DNA of 34,615 nucleotides from Chromera velia (Eukaryota; Sar; Chromeraceae): positions 1 to 34,615 of the forward strand of contig JAHBMJ010001170.1 in assembly GCA_018398765.1 (NCBI GenBank). Reading direction: 5' to 3'. How positions within the stretch are numbered: the stretch's first letter is position 1; every line of letters begins with the position of its first letter. The notes below the pieces were generated by a model. It searched no databases and was not told the DNA's origin. It saw nothing but the letters and a program-made list of their open reading frames with translations. Both the position numbers and the translations under genes were made by a program. Positions 1-9,740 of the stretch are shown here, piece by piece.

Positions 1-460
1 ACAGAAGCAGTTAGAAGAGGGGGAGGGGAGGAAGTCATCAATTTTGTCCAGCCTCAGCCTCGGGCTGTCGTCAATGCCAAGAAGAGTCTGAGAAGAGGCG
101 CTAGATAGAGAGTATCTGCGCAAATCAGTTGATGAATCAAAATCCCTCAACTGGTTTTTGTTCAGATACAGCTATTGCGTCGAGTTGACTGTGCATGTGT
201 TTCACGCATGTTTTGTGCATGTGTGTGTGCTTTCATGCCGCATGAATGTGTTTCATCGATTTTCATGCATGTTATTCGCTTGTTGTGTGTGCATATGAGT
301 TTCTTGCGTGAAAGAAAAACAGTTTTAGGATTCAAAAGTTTCCACGTCTTTCGAATGCGGCCAGATTTTTTTTTAATTTTTTTTCTATAATTTTTTTTTT
401 CTATATTTTTTTTTAATTTTTTTTTTCTAGATTTTTATTTTTGTTTTTTTTTTTAATTAT
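1..460. other. Non-coding, T-rich stretch
   Basis: No supportable gene. About 176-300 is rich in TGTG/CATG words, and 366-460 is nearly pure T with scattered A (runs of 8-11 T). Short reading frames here lack codon structure or domain similarity. Confidence 0.6.
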
Positions 461-547
461 ATGGCCGGTAAACCGGTAACCTGGCCATTGTTAAAAAATT
501 GGTCTAGCCCAGCCAGGTAACCGGTTACCCGGTAATTACCCGGCCAT
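461..547. repeat. Imperfect inverted repeat (hairpin)
   Basis: The left arm 461-485 (ATGGCCGGTAAACCGG...CCTGGC) is the reverse complement of the right arm 512-547, apart from an 11-base insertion in the right arm and one mismatch. The arms are built from ACCGGTAACC-like words, and a 26-base AT-rich spacer forms the loop. It directly follows the poly-T tract. It could be a short MITE or foldback remnant; no target duplication was identified. Confidence 0.6.
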
Positions 548-3016
548 CATGCAACTAGGGGGGGGATCGAGGGGAGGGATTCTGACGGAAACAGGGGAGG
601 TAACCGTAGACGGCAACAGGTGGGGGGTTCCATCGGAGGTATGACAGAAGACAGCAGATAGATCTAAGACCTGAATGGAAACAGGGGTGGAGGAATTCTG
701 TTCGAAGCCTTATGGAAACGTACGGAAATAGGGGAGGTGGATGGAAATAAGGGAGGGGTTCTATCGGAGGTATGACAGATTGGAAGACCATAAAGAAGTG
801 ATGACAGACGGACTTCGACGGACATCAACCCTGGAGATGGAGAAAGGGCCAAGAATAGGGAACTAGAGAAGAACAGGCTAGAGTCCTAGCTAGAGTCTTA
901 GCAGACTGATGCCTTCACAATATTGCTCGTGGATCACGCGCAAACTCGGATGAATGCAAAGGGTGTGGAAAAAAAAAAACAGATTGCGTAGACGTCGCAC
1001 GCGGACGACCGGCATCCTAAAATAGAGGCTGACCCCATTTTCGCACAAGACGACGACACCATCCGGCCATGCCATAGAAAAGATCCCACTCGCAAGCCCT
1101 CAACAGAGGCTGTACGCTGCGGCACGCTGCATGCAAGACAATAGATGGAGGGTAGGATCTTGTGGGAATTGAGTACTTCTGAATGGATAGCATGCATGAT
1201 AATGCATACAGATATAGCCGCGCGGTTTTTAGTGTGGCGGCATCAAGCTGATCCAGACTATAGACAAGCTATCAGACAAAGGAATAGATGTTCTTTCAAG
1301 AAGAAGCCGAGAACCAACTGACCTTTGATCCGAGTAGGCCGCGCAGGAACAACTGTTGTTCGAGACCTAGTTCGAGACGCGGCTGGTCCATGCAGGAGGT
1401 TTAGCCTGCATTCAGCGCAAGAAGCAGGAAAAAGAGGTGATATCGATGCATAACGTTACAGTGCTGCCAGGGTATGCTACAATAGCCTCAACTAACCTAA
1501 AGGTTGGAGCCGTCTATATATATAGACGGAGAGCTAGCTTAAGGCGGAAGCATGTGCTGAACGGGCAACAGGTGTTGTCCGTGCTCTTTTCCGTCTATGC
1601 CATTCCTCCGTTTGCTCAAGAGGAATGAAGCCTGCTGGTCGACTCGCCGGCCATGTCAGGCTATGTGACACTCTACTTTGCGCACAGTTCCCACTTGTAG
1701 ACAGCTGAACAACAGTGCTTCAGTGCCTCAGGCCGGATGCATGTGTATACGCGCTTGGCGTAGACGGCTTGATCGTACATGCGAGTGACTTCATATATAT
1801 ATATATTAATATATATGTTCGATTCGATCGTGTGCGGGTCGCGCGCATTCCATGCATGCCATGCACAGTGCCGAGTTGAAGACTACGGCAAGTTTGTAAG
1901 GAGGCGGTACAAAACCAGTGACACGCATGGTATCGAAACAGCTATCAGGCACTATGACGCACGAGCTTGAAAGTGAGACTGGATCGATTATTTTAGCTTG
2001 ATTGCTGAGGCATTGTGTTGTCTGTATGTTCAATTGTCCGTTGATTTTTGCTTGTTGGTGGGTTGATGGGAGCCAAGGGGCGTTGCTCGTCCTGAGAAGC
2101 GGCCTTTCGCTACCTCTCGCGGGGAGGCAGCGACTCGAGAAGGGGCTGGAACGACAAGAATGCGCCGTGAAGTTCAGAGCTCAGTCTGCTCCCGTCTCTT
2201 TCCGAAGCTTCACGAGGGCCTCTGCATTTCGCCCAGGGCTTTCTTTGGTTCAACGTCTTCCATTTACGTTGAGGCCAGCCACGCGGGCGTGAGTCGGGAG
2301 GAGGCAACTTCTGGACAGAAGCAGCAGCGGGAGGAGACAGGTCCATCACCTGTGCTGCTCTCACCGGCTGTGCAGATTTGCGGCTCGATCCTTCGGCCTT
2401 CTGTGCACGCGTTTCCTCCTTTGGGATCGTTGGCGGTGTTGGTGTTGAAAGCCATGTGTACACACGACTCCCATATTCTTTAGATAGGCCTAAAGATAGG
2501 TGTACGCGCAATACGCTGACTTATGGCAAAGGCTACAGTGGTGTCTCAAGACGATATCGGGAGGTCAAAAAATGTTTAAAAGTTGTTTCAAATGATTTTA
2601 AATGAATTAAATCGAATCATTTCTTCAAAGCTAGCTTTAAAGACAGTCAGAAACCTAAAATTATGAGTTATTATTGGTAAAAACTAGAAGAGCTCGCATG
2701 TTAGGGAACTTATGAAGTCTAACCTCAAAAGTAACCTCAAATCCGCCTAGATTATCAAATCTAGATCTTAACCTCAAATCAAATCAAATTTAAATCTATC
2801 AAATCAAACCTGGTCACTACCCGAAAACCTTCAAGATCCTAGCTCTATTATATATGTTTTTTTTTTAATGCTTAACCCCAGTTGGAGCTAGAGTTGGAGC
2901 GCTAAGCTCCTGGGTAGCAGATACATGTATGGTTATTGTTTGTTAAAACGCCGGTAGAATTGTCTACTTAGTAATTATATTCATTTAAATTCCTAGAATA
3001 ATAATTATTGGGAGAC
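548..3016. other. Intergenic, no gene recognised
   Basis: Contains a degenerate direct repeat at about 557-790 (GGAAACAGGGGAGG words and a TCGGAGGTATGACAG segment seen twice, about 130 bp apart), a perfect 20-bp palindrome at 1510-1529, an (AT)n-rich patch at 1793-1819 and CAAATCAAATC-type AT-rich repeats at about 2750-2810. Overlapping frames on both strands at 2000-2600 have no recognisable domain, so no gene is called. Confidence 0.5.
1510..1529. repeat. Perfect 20-bp palindrome
   Basis: CCGTC(TA)5GACGG reads the same on both strands. It could extrude as a cruciform or be a dimeric protein site; nothing around it identifies a role. Confidence 0.6.
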
Positions 3017-3465
3017 ATACATACCAGATTTCCCTTTGGGATGTTTTTGATTGCTTTTCAGAGCTCTGCATAGAGCTCAAGAGCCTCTGCATCGTCTGCC
3101 CCACTGGTGGGTGCATATACAGAGATCAGGGTCACATTCTGGAGGTCGGTCCTTGCAACCCAACTGGCCTTGCCGAAGCGTTGAAGTAGACTTGGTTTTC
3201 TTCTCTCTGCCCTCTAACTAAACACAAGCCTAACTTGATTTCTTCTTTGCAGAGGGTCTCCTTTCTCTGGACCTACAAGCAGCAGTCTCTATGTTTTGCA
3301 TTCTTCCATCTCCCCGTGTGTTCGGGTTTCTTGGAGGAATGCCACATCAACCCCTGCCTGGTGGAACTCCTCAGCAGCGTGGGCTGTCCTCCTTGGAGGG
3401 GCCTTAGCCTCCCTTTGCTCCCTGTTGAGCAAGGTTCGACAGTTCTGTGTTCCAACAAACCGTGA
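3017..3465 (-). pseudogene. LINE apurinic endonuclease-like relic
   Basis: Reading the minus strand in one frame from about 3465 gives a decayed non-LTR retrotransposon endonuclease (exonuclease-endonuclease-phosphatase fold). Visible landmarks are VGTQNCRTLL near the start (the conserved metal-site Asn), GVDVAFLQETR (the catalytic Glu motif) at about 3320-3350 and VTLISVYAPTSGADD at about 3090-3130. KAIKNIPKGNLV follows, where active elements continue to a GDFN motif that is absent here. Three in-frame stops (two TAG, one TGA at about 3058-3060) break the frame and the reverse transcriptase part is missing. The family assignment is from motifs only, and the piece is clearly non-functional. 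Confidence 0.7.
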
Positions 3466-5062
3466 CTGTTGTTTTTTTCTGTGGCATCCTTTCTGTCTCT
3501 AACTGTTGCTGCTGTATCCTTTTCTCTTTTTCCTCTGCTTCTGTCTGTGCGTGCTGCGGTTGCCATTTCTTCTGTGGCGCTCCTTTTGCCCTGGGTGGAG
3601 TGGCGCTCTACGACCCAGGAGAGCTCTCGATCTCCTTGCAAGTGGGGGAAAGCAAGCTTTCGCAGGTGCCTGCTCGGCGTTTTGACCATTAATTCATTCA
3701 TTCAAGTTAATTCATTCATTCATTCAGTAGAATAATTGCTAGAATTAAGCCTCAAATGATATCGATAAAACTTTTAGCACAATTCTATTATTTTTGCAGA
3801 AACAAAAACAAATAGTACACTAATTATCATAAATACTGAGAAAGTTATTGAATTATTCATTTTTAAGACGTCTCCCCGAGCAATCTCCAAGCATCTGCTT
3901 AAAACATGCTTCTACGCGTACAACTTGCTGAGCATCCGGTGTTGCTTCGTCGCTGAACACAGGCATGCCTGCAAGGGACGCGGCGTTTGACCTTGACTTA
4001 CCAGGATATATGTTTGCTCCAAGAGAAAGACTCATTGAATGCCAGAATTGAAGGAGAGGTATTTTATCTCAATATGATCGAATTCTTCCATGCATCCAAT
4101 AACGTTGTTGGAGCGGCAGCAACGCATAGTATGGATGAAAGCAGGCACGCGAGTCAATCAAGCTCTGCATCCAGACAAGCAAAGCACGCACTGGCACATA
4201 CTGACAATTCGTTTAATTCATGCAGACGTGGATTCCACTGAATTTGTATCTTCTTTCCCGGGCCGGCAATCGTCGCCTTTCAGTGCATGACAAATGTATC
4301 CTCATGCCGTTACATTTACAGAGACCCTCTTAGTGTTTGAAAGGGGAAACATCCTTGAAATGAATTCGGATCGGGTGCTTCAAACATCATCTGAGAGAGT
4401 TCGATCGGATCTCCAGGACAGAAAAGGGACTTCATTTTGACCCAACAAGGAAGCCCAATCCTAGAGCCCAATCACGTTCCTTCGGACCTTCACAAACTGC
4501 ATGCAGCATGCAGACTTCTGAGAAAATCAGGTGAGTGACTCAGTAAACAGACAGACCAATCAACAGACAGATAAATGAAAAAGCAAGCAAACAAACACAG
4601 TCAAAAAAACAAAATCAACCAACCACCCCTATAAGCTTCCACCCAAACACCATTCCTTCCCTTCCTGCGAACCTCTCTCTCTCTCTTCTCCGATCATGGC
4701 CCCATCCGATTTCTTGATCCTCTTTCCCCTCTGCTATTTTTCTGCATCGATCAGCTAGCTGCTTGCAATCACCTGGTCCTCGACTGATCCAGCAGACTCT
4801 AAAAAGCCGTGCTGTGGCTCCATAACATCTCCATTCGGTCACTTCTTCTATGAGTGAGACCCGAACAGACTGCAGCATTGCGAATCTGATTCACGCATAA
4901 ATACCAGATCTTGACCCCAATACCATCAGACCTTGACCCCAGATCTATCTTTTAATTCGCTGTGCACAAAAAATCTCTTGAGATTCCCTTCGAACATTTT
5001 CCCTGTCATGGAATAAAAAGGTCGTGTCGCTGGTCGGAAGGACATCTATTTTTTTCACGTAA
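3466..5062. other. Intergenic, simple repeats only
   Basis: Holds an ATTC tetranucleotide run (about 3689-3727), AT-rich sequence to 3860, a TGCATGCA octamer at 4499-4506 and an A/C-rich patch at 4530-4630. Small reading frames on both strands have no recognisable similarity. The last few hundred bases should include the 3' UTR of the minus-strand esterase. Confidence 0.5.
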
Positions 5063-7319
5063 TCATGCCATGTTGCGGATGCAGAAGACGATGTCAGTGT
5101 CTTCTTTTTGAGACAGGCCGCGGTCCGCCATCAGCTTGCACTCCTTGTTGGACTCTGTGTACTGATATGCCATGCAGGTGCTGCTCTCGTAGTTGCACAC
5201 CCGCCCGCAGGCATCTGCAGAGTCAACCCTCCAGGAGACCAGCCAGAGGAGTCGTCCTGTTGCCTCCCCGTTGATTTCAGTGAAGGAAGAGAGACAGCGG
5301 TTGGGGTCTGCAATCACAGTCTCTCCCCCTGGAGGGAGGGGAAGGGAGGGGGAGTCGTCTGATGGGGGGGTGGTTGTGGGGCTTGGTGGAGGCGTGGAGG
5401 TGGTGGTGGTGGGCACAATGGTGGTTGTGGTTGGAGAAGGGGGGGCGGTGGTTGTGGTTGCGATTGTAGTGGTGGTGGTTGTGGTCAATGCTGGTGTTGT
5501 GGTGGTGGTTGTGGTGGTTGTGGAAGTCAGCCAACACCAGAAGCCGCAATCTGATGTGGTGGTTGTCGTGGTGAGTGCTGGTGTTGTGGTGGTGGAAGTG
5601 GTTGGGGAGGGAGGGGGGACAGTGGTGGTTGAGGGGGTGGTGGTGGAGGTCAGCCAACACCAGAAGTCGCAATTTGAGGTTGTCGTGCTGGTGGTTGTGA
5701 TGAGGGCTGGCGTCGTGGTGGTGGTTGTCGTAGTGACCCCGGGAGGTGTGGTGGTGGCGGAGGAAGTTGTTGTGGAGGTGAGCCAGCACCAGAATCCGCA
5801 ATCGGATGTGGTGGTTGTTGTCGTGGGTGCAACTGGAGAAGAGACGAGAGGAGAAGAGACGAGAAGAGAAGAGAAAAAATCAAACAAGAAGAAACCGGCG
5901 GGGGAGCATGAATGAAGGCACAGATAGAAAGAATGTCGCAGCTAGAAATGGAAGTTCCAGGAGCCCATCGCACAAAAGCATACGTCAGCGAGACAAGAAT
6001 CATCAAAAGAGTTTCGACACGCAGGTGGAGCGAACAGGATCATCAATATCGAAGCAAGAGAGAGAGAGAGTGAGAGAGAGAGAGAGAGAGAGACAGACAG
6101 AGAGAGAGAGAGAGAGACCAAGAAATAAACAGGTACATGAACAAATGGATATGGATTCGAATGCGTGTAGGCCCAAAGATTAGGAACGTCAAACTTATCA
6201 CCCACCTGTGGTTGTGGGAGATGGCCCAGGACCGGGGCCGGGTGCTGTTGCGTCGAGAGGGTGGGCCTTCAACCACTGCAGCATTTCGTCCTCCCTCGAG
6301 GAAGGCCATGCCAAGTGATTCACAAGGGCAGTCGCAGGGTCGCAACTGGTCAGACCTGCGCATTCCGACACTTGGTCTCCGTTTGAGTTTATCAGAAGGA
6401 AGTTCGTGTTCTCTTCTCCTCCCGAGGACCTCAACCAAGCTACCCAGGTCTCAACAAGGAAACAGGGGATGACGTCACAGTCCTTTGAGACAAGCATCAG
6501 AGGAGGATTGGGTTTCGGATACTCGGCAAGGATGCAGCCGATATCGATGCCTACTGCAGTGAAAGGATCGACGCCACTGAAGCCGGCAATTGCTGCCACA
6601 CGATTGCCGGCGGGGGTTGGCGTAGTGTATCTGACAATTCCATACGCCATTGAGAATATGCACCCGTTGCTCCAGCCGGTGACGAAAATCCTGTTGGGGT
6701 CTGCTTTGCCCGACGCAACCAGCTCATCAATCATGCGATCCACAAACCGAAAATCTTCGTTCTTCTCCCAATCTCTATAGATGTAATCGTGTTTTGCGCC
6801 GCTCTCTCCAATCACACGGGGGGGCCAATGGCGGTTCAATGACTGGGGCGTGGCGAGAAGGAAGCCTTCGTTGCCGTCATCCAGACGCCAGGTCTCCGCC
6901 TTATCACGGAGACCCGTGATGTCATAGACGTTCCCGGCAGAGCCACTAGAGCCATGGAACCAGATTACGAGGGGAAGCCTCGTCCCTCTCGGTTCGTACA
7001 GACAGTACTTTCTCTTTCTCACTCCCCCGGGGGCAAAGTCGGTCGGCACATTAATTTCCTTCGGAGGCCCGTCGTCCTTCCCGAGGAACCCGAAACCCCT
7101 CGCGCAGGTCGCCTCGTGCTGTTCCTCTGTGACCTCAGATGTGCCGTAGATGGCGTAGGAAGGGAAGAGGTCGGTGCACTTATCGTCGGGTGCGCAGAGT
7201 GGGGGAGGGTGGGAGAGTCCTGTGCGACTGTTGCATGTGATCCCTCGAGCTACCCAGTCGTCTGGTAACCCTCCGGCACCCAGAACCGAAAGCGCGAGAA
7301 CGAGGGGGGTGAGACCCAT
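5063..7319 (-). CDS. Secreted PHB-depolymerase-type esterase, PAN-like tail
   Basis: Two exons, 7319-6206 and 5832-5063, joined in phase 1 across an intron with GTGGGT donor and CCAG acceptor; product about 627 residues. The start at 7319 is chosen because the protein then opens with a signal peptide (MGLTPLVLALSVLGAGG) and a CTTCCTTCAG acceptor-like sequence immediately precedes it; an upstream in-frame ATG lies at 7409. The alpha/beta-hydrolase domain shows an oxyanion HGSSG (about residue 122), nucleophile GWSNG (Ser about 217), a candidate Asp in SKDCD (about 280-282) and candidate His in NHLAWP (about 335), the layout of the esterase PHB depolymerase/feruloyl esterase family. A Thr/Pro-rich mucin-like linker follows with three CxFWCWLTS modules, then about 75 residues with a Cys pattern like PAN/Apple adhesion domains. 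It is probably extracellular and acts on a polymer ester; the substrate cannot be read from sequence. Confidence 0.8.
5526..5807 (-). repeat. Three CxFWCWLTS modules in Thr-rich linker
   Basis: Three copies of a short coding repeat lie at about 5777-5807, 5651-5681 and 5526-5556 on the minus strand, translating as SDCGFWCWLT, SNCDFWCWLT and SDCGFWCWLT. They are separated by poly-Thr/Pro spacers of about 30-50 residues. The two Cys and three aromatic residues are kept in every copy while the spacers vary, so the module rather than the DNA appears conserved. Confidence 0.75.
5833..6205 (-). other. Esterase intron with (GA)n microsatellite
   Basis: 373-nt intron on the minus strand. It contains a (CT)n tract in the transcript sense (plus-strand GA repeats at about 6058-6118) and a second purine block of GAGAAGAGACGAGA words at about 5835-5880 that supplies the polypyrimidine tract next to the acceptor. 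Confidence 0.65.
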
Positions 7320-8059
7320 CTGAAGGAAGGAGTTAGAGGGGAGGTTTGACTGACGAGAGCCGAGCTGGATTTTGGGCAACAGAGTACCAGCGTGAGTGTT
7401 CTGTGACAACAGTTGAGCAGCGTCCAGATTTTTGTCGCGTCTAACTCAGACTCTTTTCTATATTTACGGTCGGGTAGGGCTGTTTTTGGAAGTGACGAAG
7501 TTACAGTATGAAAAGGCAGCAGTACAGACATGCAATGACTGATGCAGTTAATTAATTAAGAGGATCGAATCGATGGCCGTGCACGTGGTACGTACTAGCT
7601 GCATGTGCAGTTTTTCTTAATTTTCCTCTTTATTTTCTTTTGCATGCATTGCACGGATCCGAATAGTCGGATAGCTGTCTGCATGCATGGATGATATGCT
7701 GCCAGGACCCCGGCATGCCAGCGTGCCGAAAATGCATGCATGGGCCCTCCATTGAAGGCCCGAGACCCCGGCAGTGGGGGCGGCACTGCCCCGTCGATCG
7801 CAGAAAGAGAGACCATGGCGTCTCTTCTGAAAAGACAGATGGCTGGACGCCCTTGCACAGAGTTGCTACACCTATATACCGATCGGTGCATCTCATTATC
7901 CTCTAGAAGTTCTATCCATCTCTATCTTGACTGGAACCAACAGAGAAGTCGAACAAGCCCCTGTTTGGTAGGTTCCAGTGGGCACTGACTAGGCGCTCTC
8001 TGAGCGCTTCTCCTCCGTCCATAAGATCATTTTTGTTTTCTCAGTCTTGAGCACGGCTG
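7320..8059. other. Divergent intergenic region
   Basis: Separates the esterase (minus) from the Sec6-like gene (plus), so it should carry both promoters. It holds a cluster of TGCATGCA boxes, a GC-rich hairpin at 7770-7790 (GGCAGTG/CACTGCC stem, 7-base loop) and, at about 8025-8045, a T-rich stretch ending TTCTCAG that could be a 5' UTR splice acceptor. Short frames at 7595-7990 lack support. Confidence 0.5.
7641..7740. promoter_or_regulatory. TGCATGCA box cluster
   Basis: Three perfect TGCATGCA octamers at 7641-7648, 7680-7687 and 7733-7740, plus a GCATGC core at 7713-7718, between the starts of two divergent genes. The octamer is a known binding site of an ApiAP2 factor in apicomplexan parasites; a regulatory role here is inferred from that and from the position. 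Confidence 0.4.
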
Positions 8060-9701
8060 ATGAGTGTCGGGAAGAATCCTTTTGCCGAAGACGTGGGTGG
8101 TGGAGGTGGGGGTGTCGAGTGGAGTGAAGATCAAGCGAGTCCCACAGGCACAGGAGACCACCCACACGGGGATCCGGTGGATGAACTTCTGTCCTGCTCC
8201 AAACAGAGGGCGGCTGTGTGGGTAAATGAACAGGTAGCAGACTGCCTTTTTGAGTGCATAGGTTTCCTGGGGAAGGGATACACAGAGAGAGCAGCACAGC
8301 AGACCAGAGCGCTTCCCCGAGAGACACCGTCTTCCAGCAAGAGGGGGGGTGTACTAGACACTCGCTGTCTCCACTTGCTTGACACACTCTGCGTAGAGTC
8401 AAGGCGCATACGCAGTGAGGGCAAGCGGGCACTCCAGCTGGAGCACCTATGGGAACAGGTTGCGCGTTTCTACAACCCGACCACGCGCCTTATCCAGTTG
8501 TGCGAGAACGCTCTGAAAAAGCCACCTCGGTATGGTCCGGGCGTGGAGACGGACTTTGAGAGACGTGCCTGTCTCCTCCAAAATCTGGCGCGTCTCTTGG
8601 TGGCATACACCGCAAAGGTTGGTCGGTCAGTGGGATGCTGCTGGGAGGCTTCGTCATCTGAAAGCTGGGTGGAGTTGTCGCAAATGAGCTGTTCAGCCTC
8701 TCTTGTTTGAGTGCAAATGTCTCTTTCTTGGCCCTCTTCTCTTTTCTGCAGCTGTTCGCACTGGTGTCTCCCATCTGGGCAGCGCTGGTCGAGCACGTGT
8801 CCACAACAGAGATCATGTCGCTGATGCAAGTGCTGAACACGACTGCAACAACCCTCCAGGCAGGAATCGAGGCGCTGCTTGAGGGCAGAGCGGTGTTGTC
8901 GTGTGCTTCTTCGTTGTTACTCCTGGCACATCTCGAAAAGAGAGAGAAGGAGTGGGGGACTGGAGGCGGGGTTGGGGATGTAGACGTTCAGGGGACTAGG
9001 AGACGGCGTGAAGGGGGGGGGAGAAGTCTGGCAAGGTGGTGTGCAGACTTGAGGTCTTTGCACGTCTCTGCATGCGTTGCTCTGGAGAGTCTTGCGTGTG
9101 CATACAGCCTCCGGGTCCGCACAAAACTCCGTGACTATGTGTTGAATATTGTCTGGCGAGATCTGCAACTCGCTGGTTTTGGAGACGGAGCTAGAGGGGG
9201 ATTGGGAGGCATGCACACCTCAGGGGTGAGTGGCGGTGGGGGTGCAGTGTCGCTAGGTGAGTCCAGTTTTCTCCCCGATGGATTGGATGACGGTCTTCTT
9301 CAACGTCACCCAACCGAGCTGTGGTTGCATTCCTCGGCCCCTGTGGACTTTTTTGTCCTCGTACATCGATTGCTAGAGAGTGCGGCGGAGTCCCACATAC
9401 CCCAGCTTCAGTGGAAGATGACTGAGCTTGTGCAATCCGTTGTTCGACTCCACGTGAATTCAGTGGAGGCTGTGGTGTGTCTTCATCCGTTGCATGATGC
9501 GGCGGCGGGCGGGGGAGGAGGGGGTGAGGGCAGGGCTTTCTCTGTGATGAGGGGAGTGAGGGAGAGCCGCTTGGTCGCCTTACTCTCCGCACAGATCAAC
9601 AACGTCCGGCTCTATCTCCAGGTGAGGGGGAAGGGAGAAGGATATTTCTTTTGTTCTATGGAGAACGGCTGGAGTTGGGGACAGGGAGGAAGGCAAATTG
9701 T

Positions 9702-9740
<39 letters not shown>

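Noticed and set aside
2110..2511. Minus-strand 133-codon frame
   Set aside because: Overlaps plus-strand frames of similar length and has no recognisable domain, splice context or composition difference.
5193..5915. Plus-strand poly-Val frame
   Set aside because: Antisense shadow of the Thr-rich linker of the esterase; the minus strand has catalytic motifs, signal peptide and splice sites.
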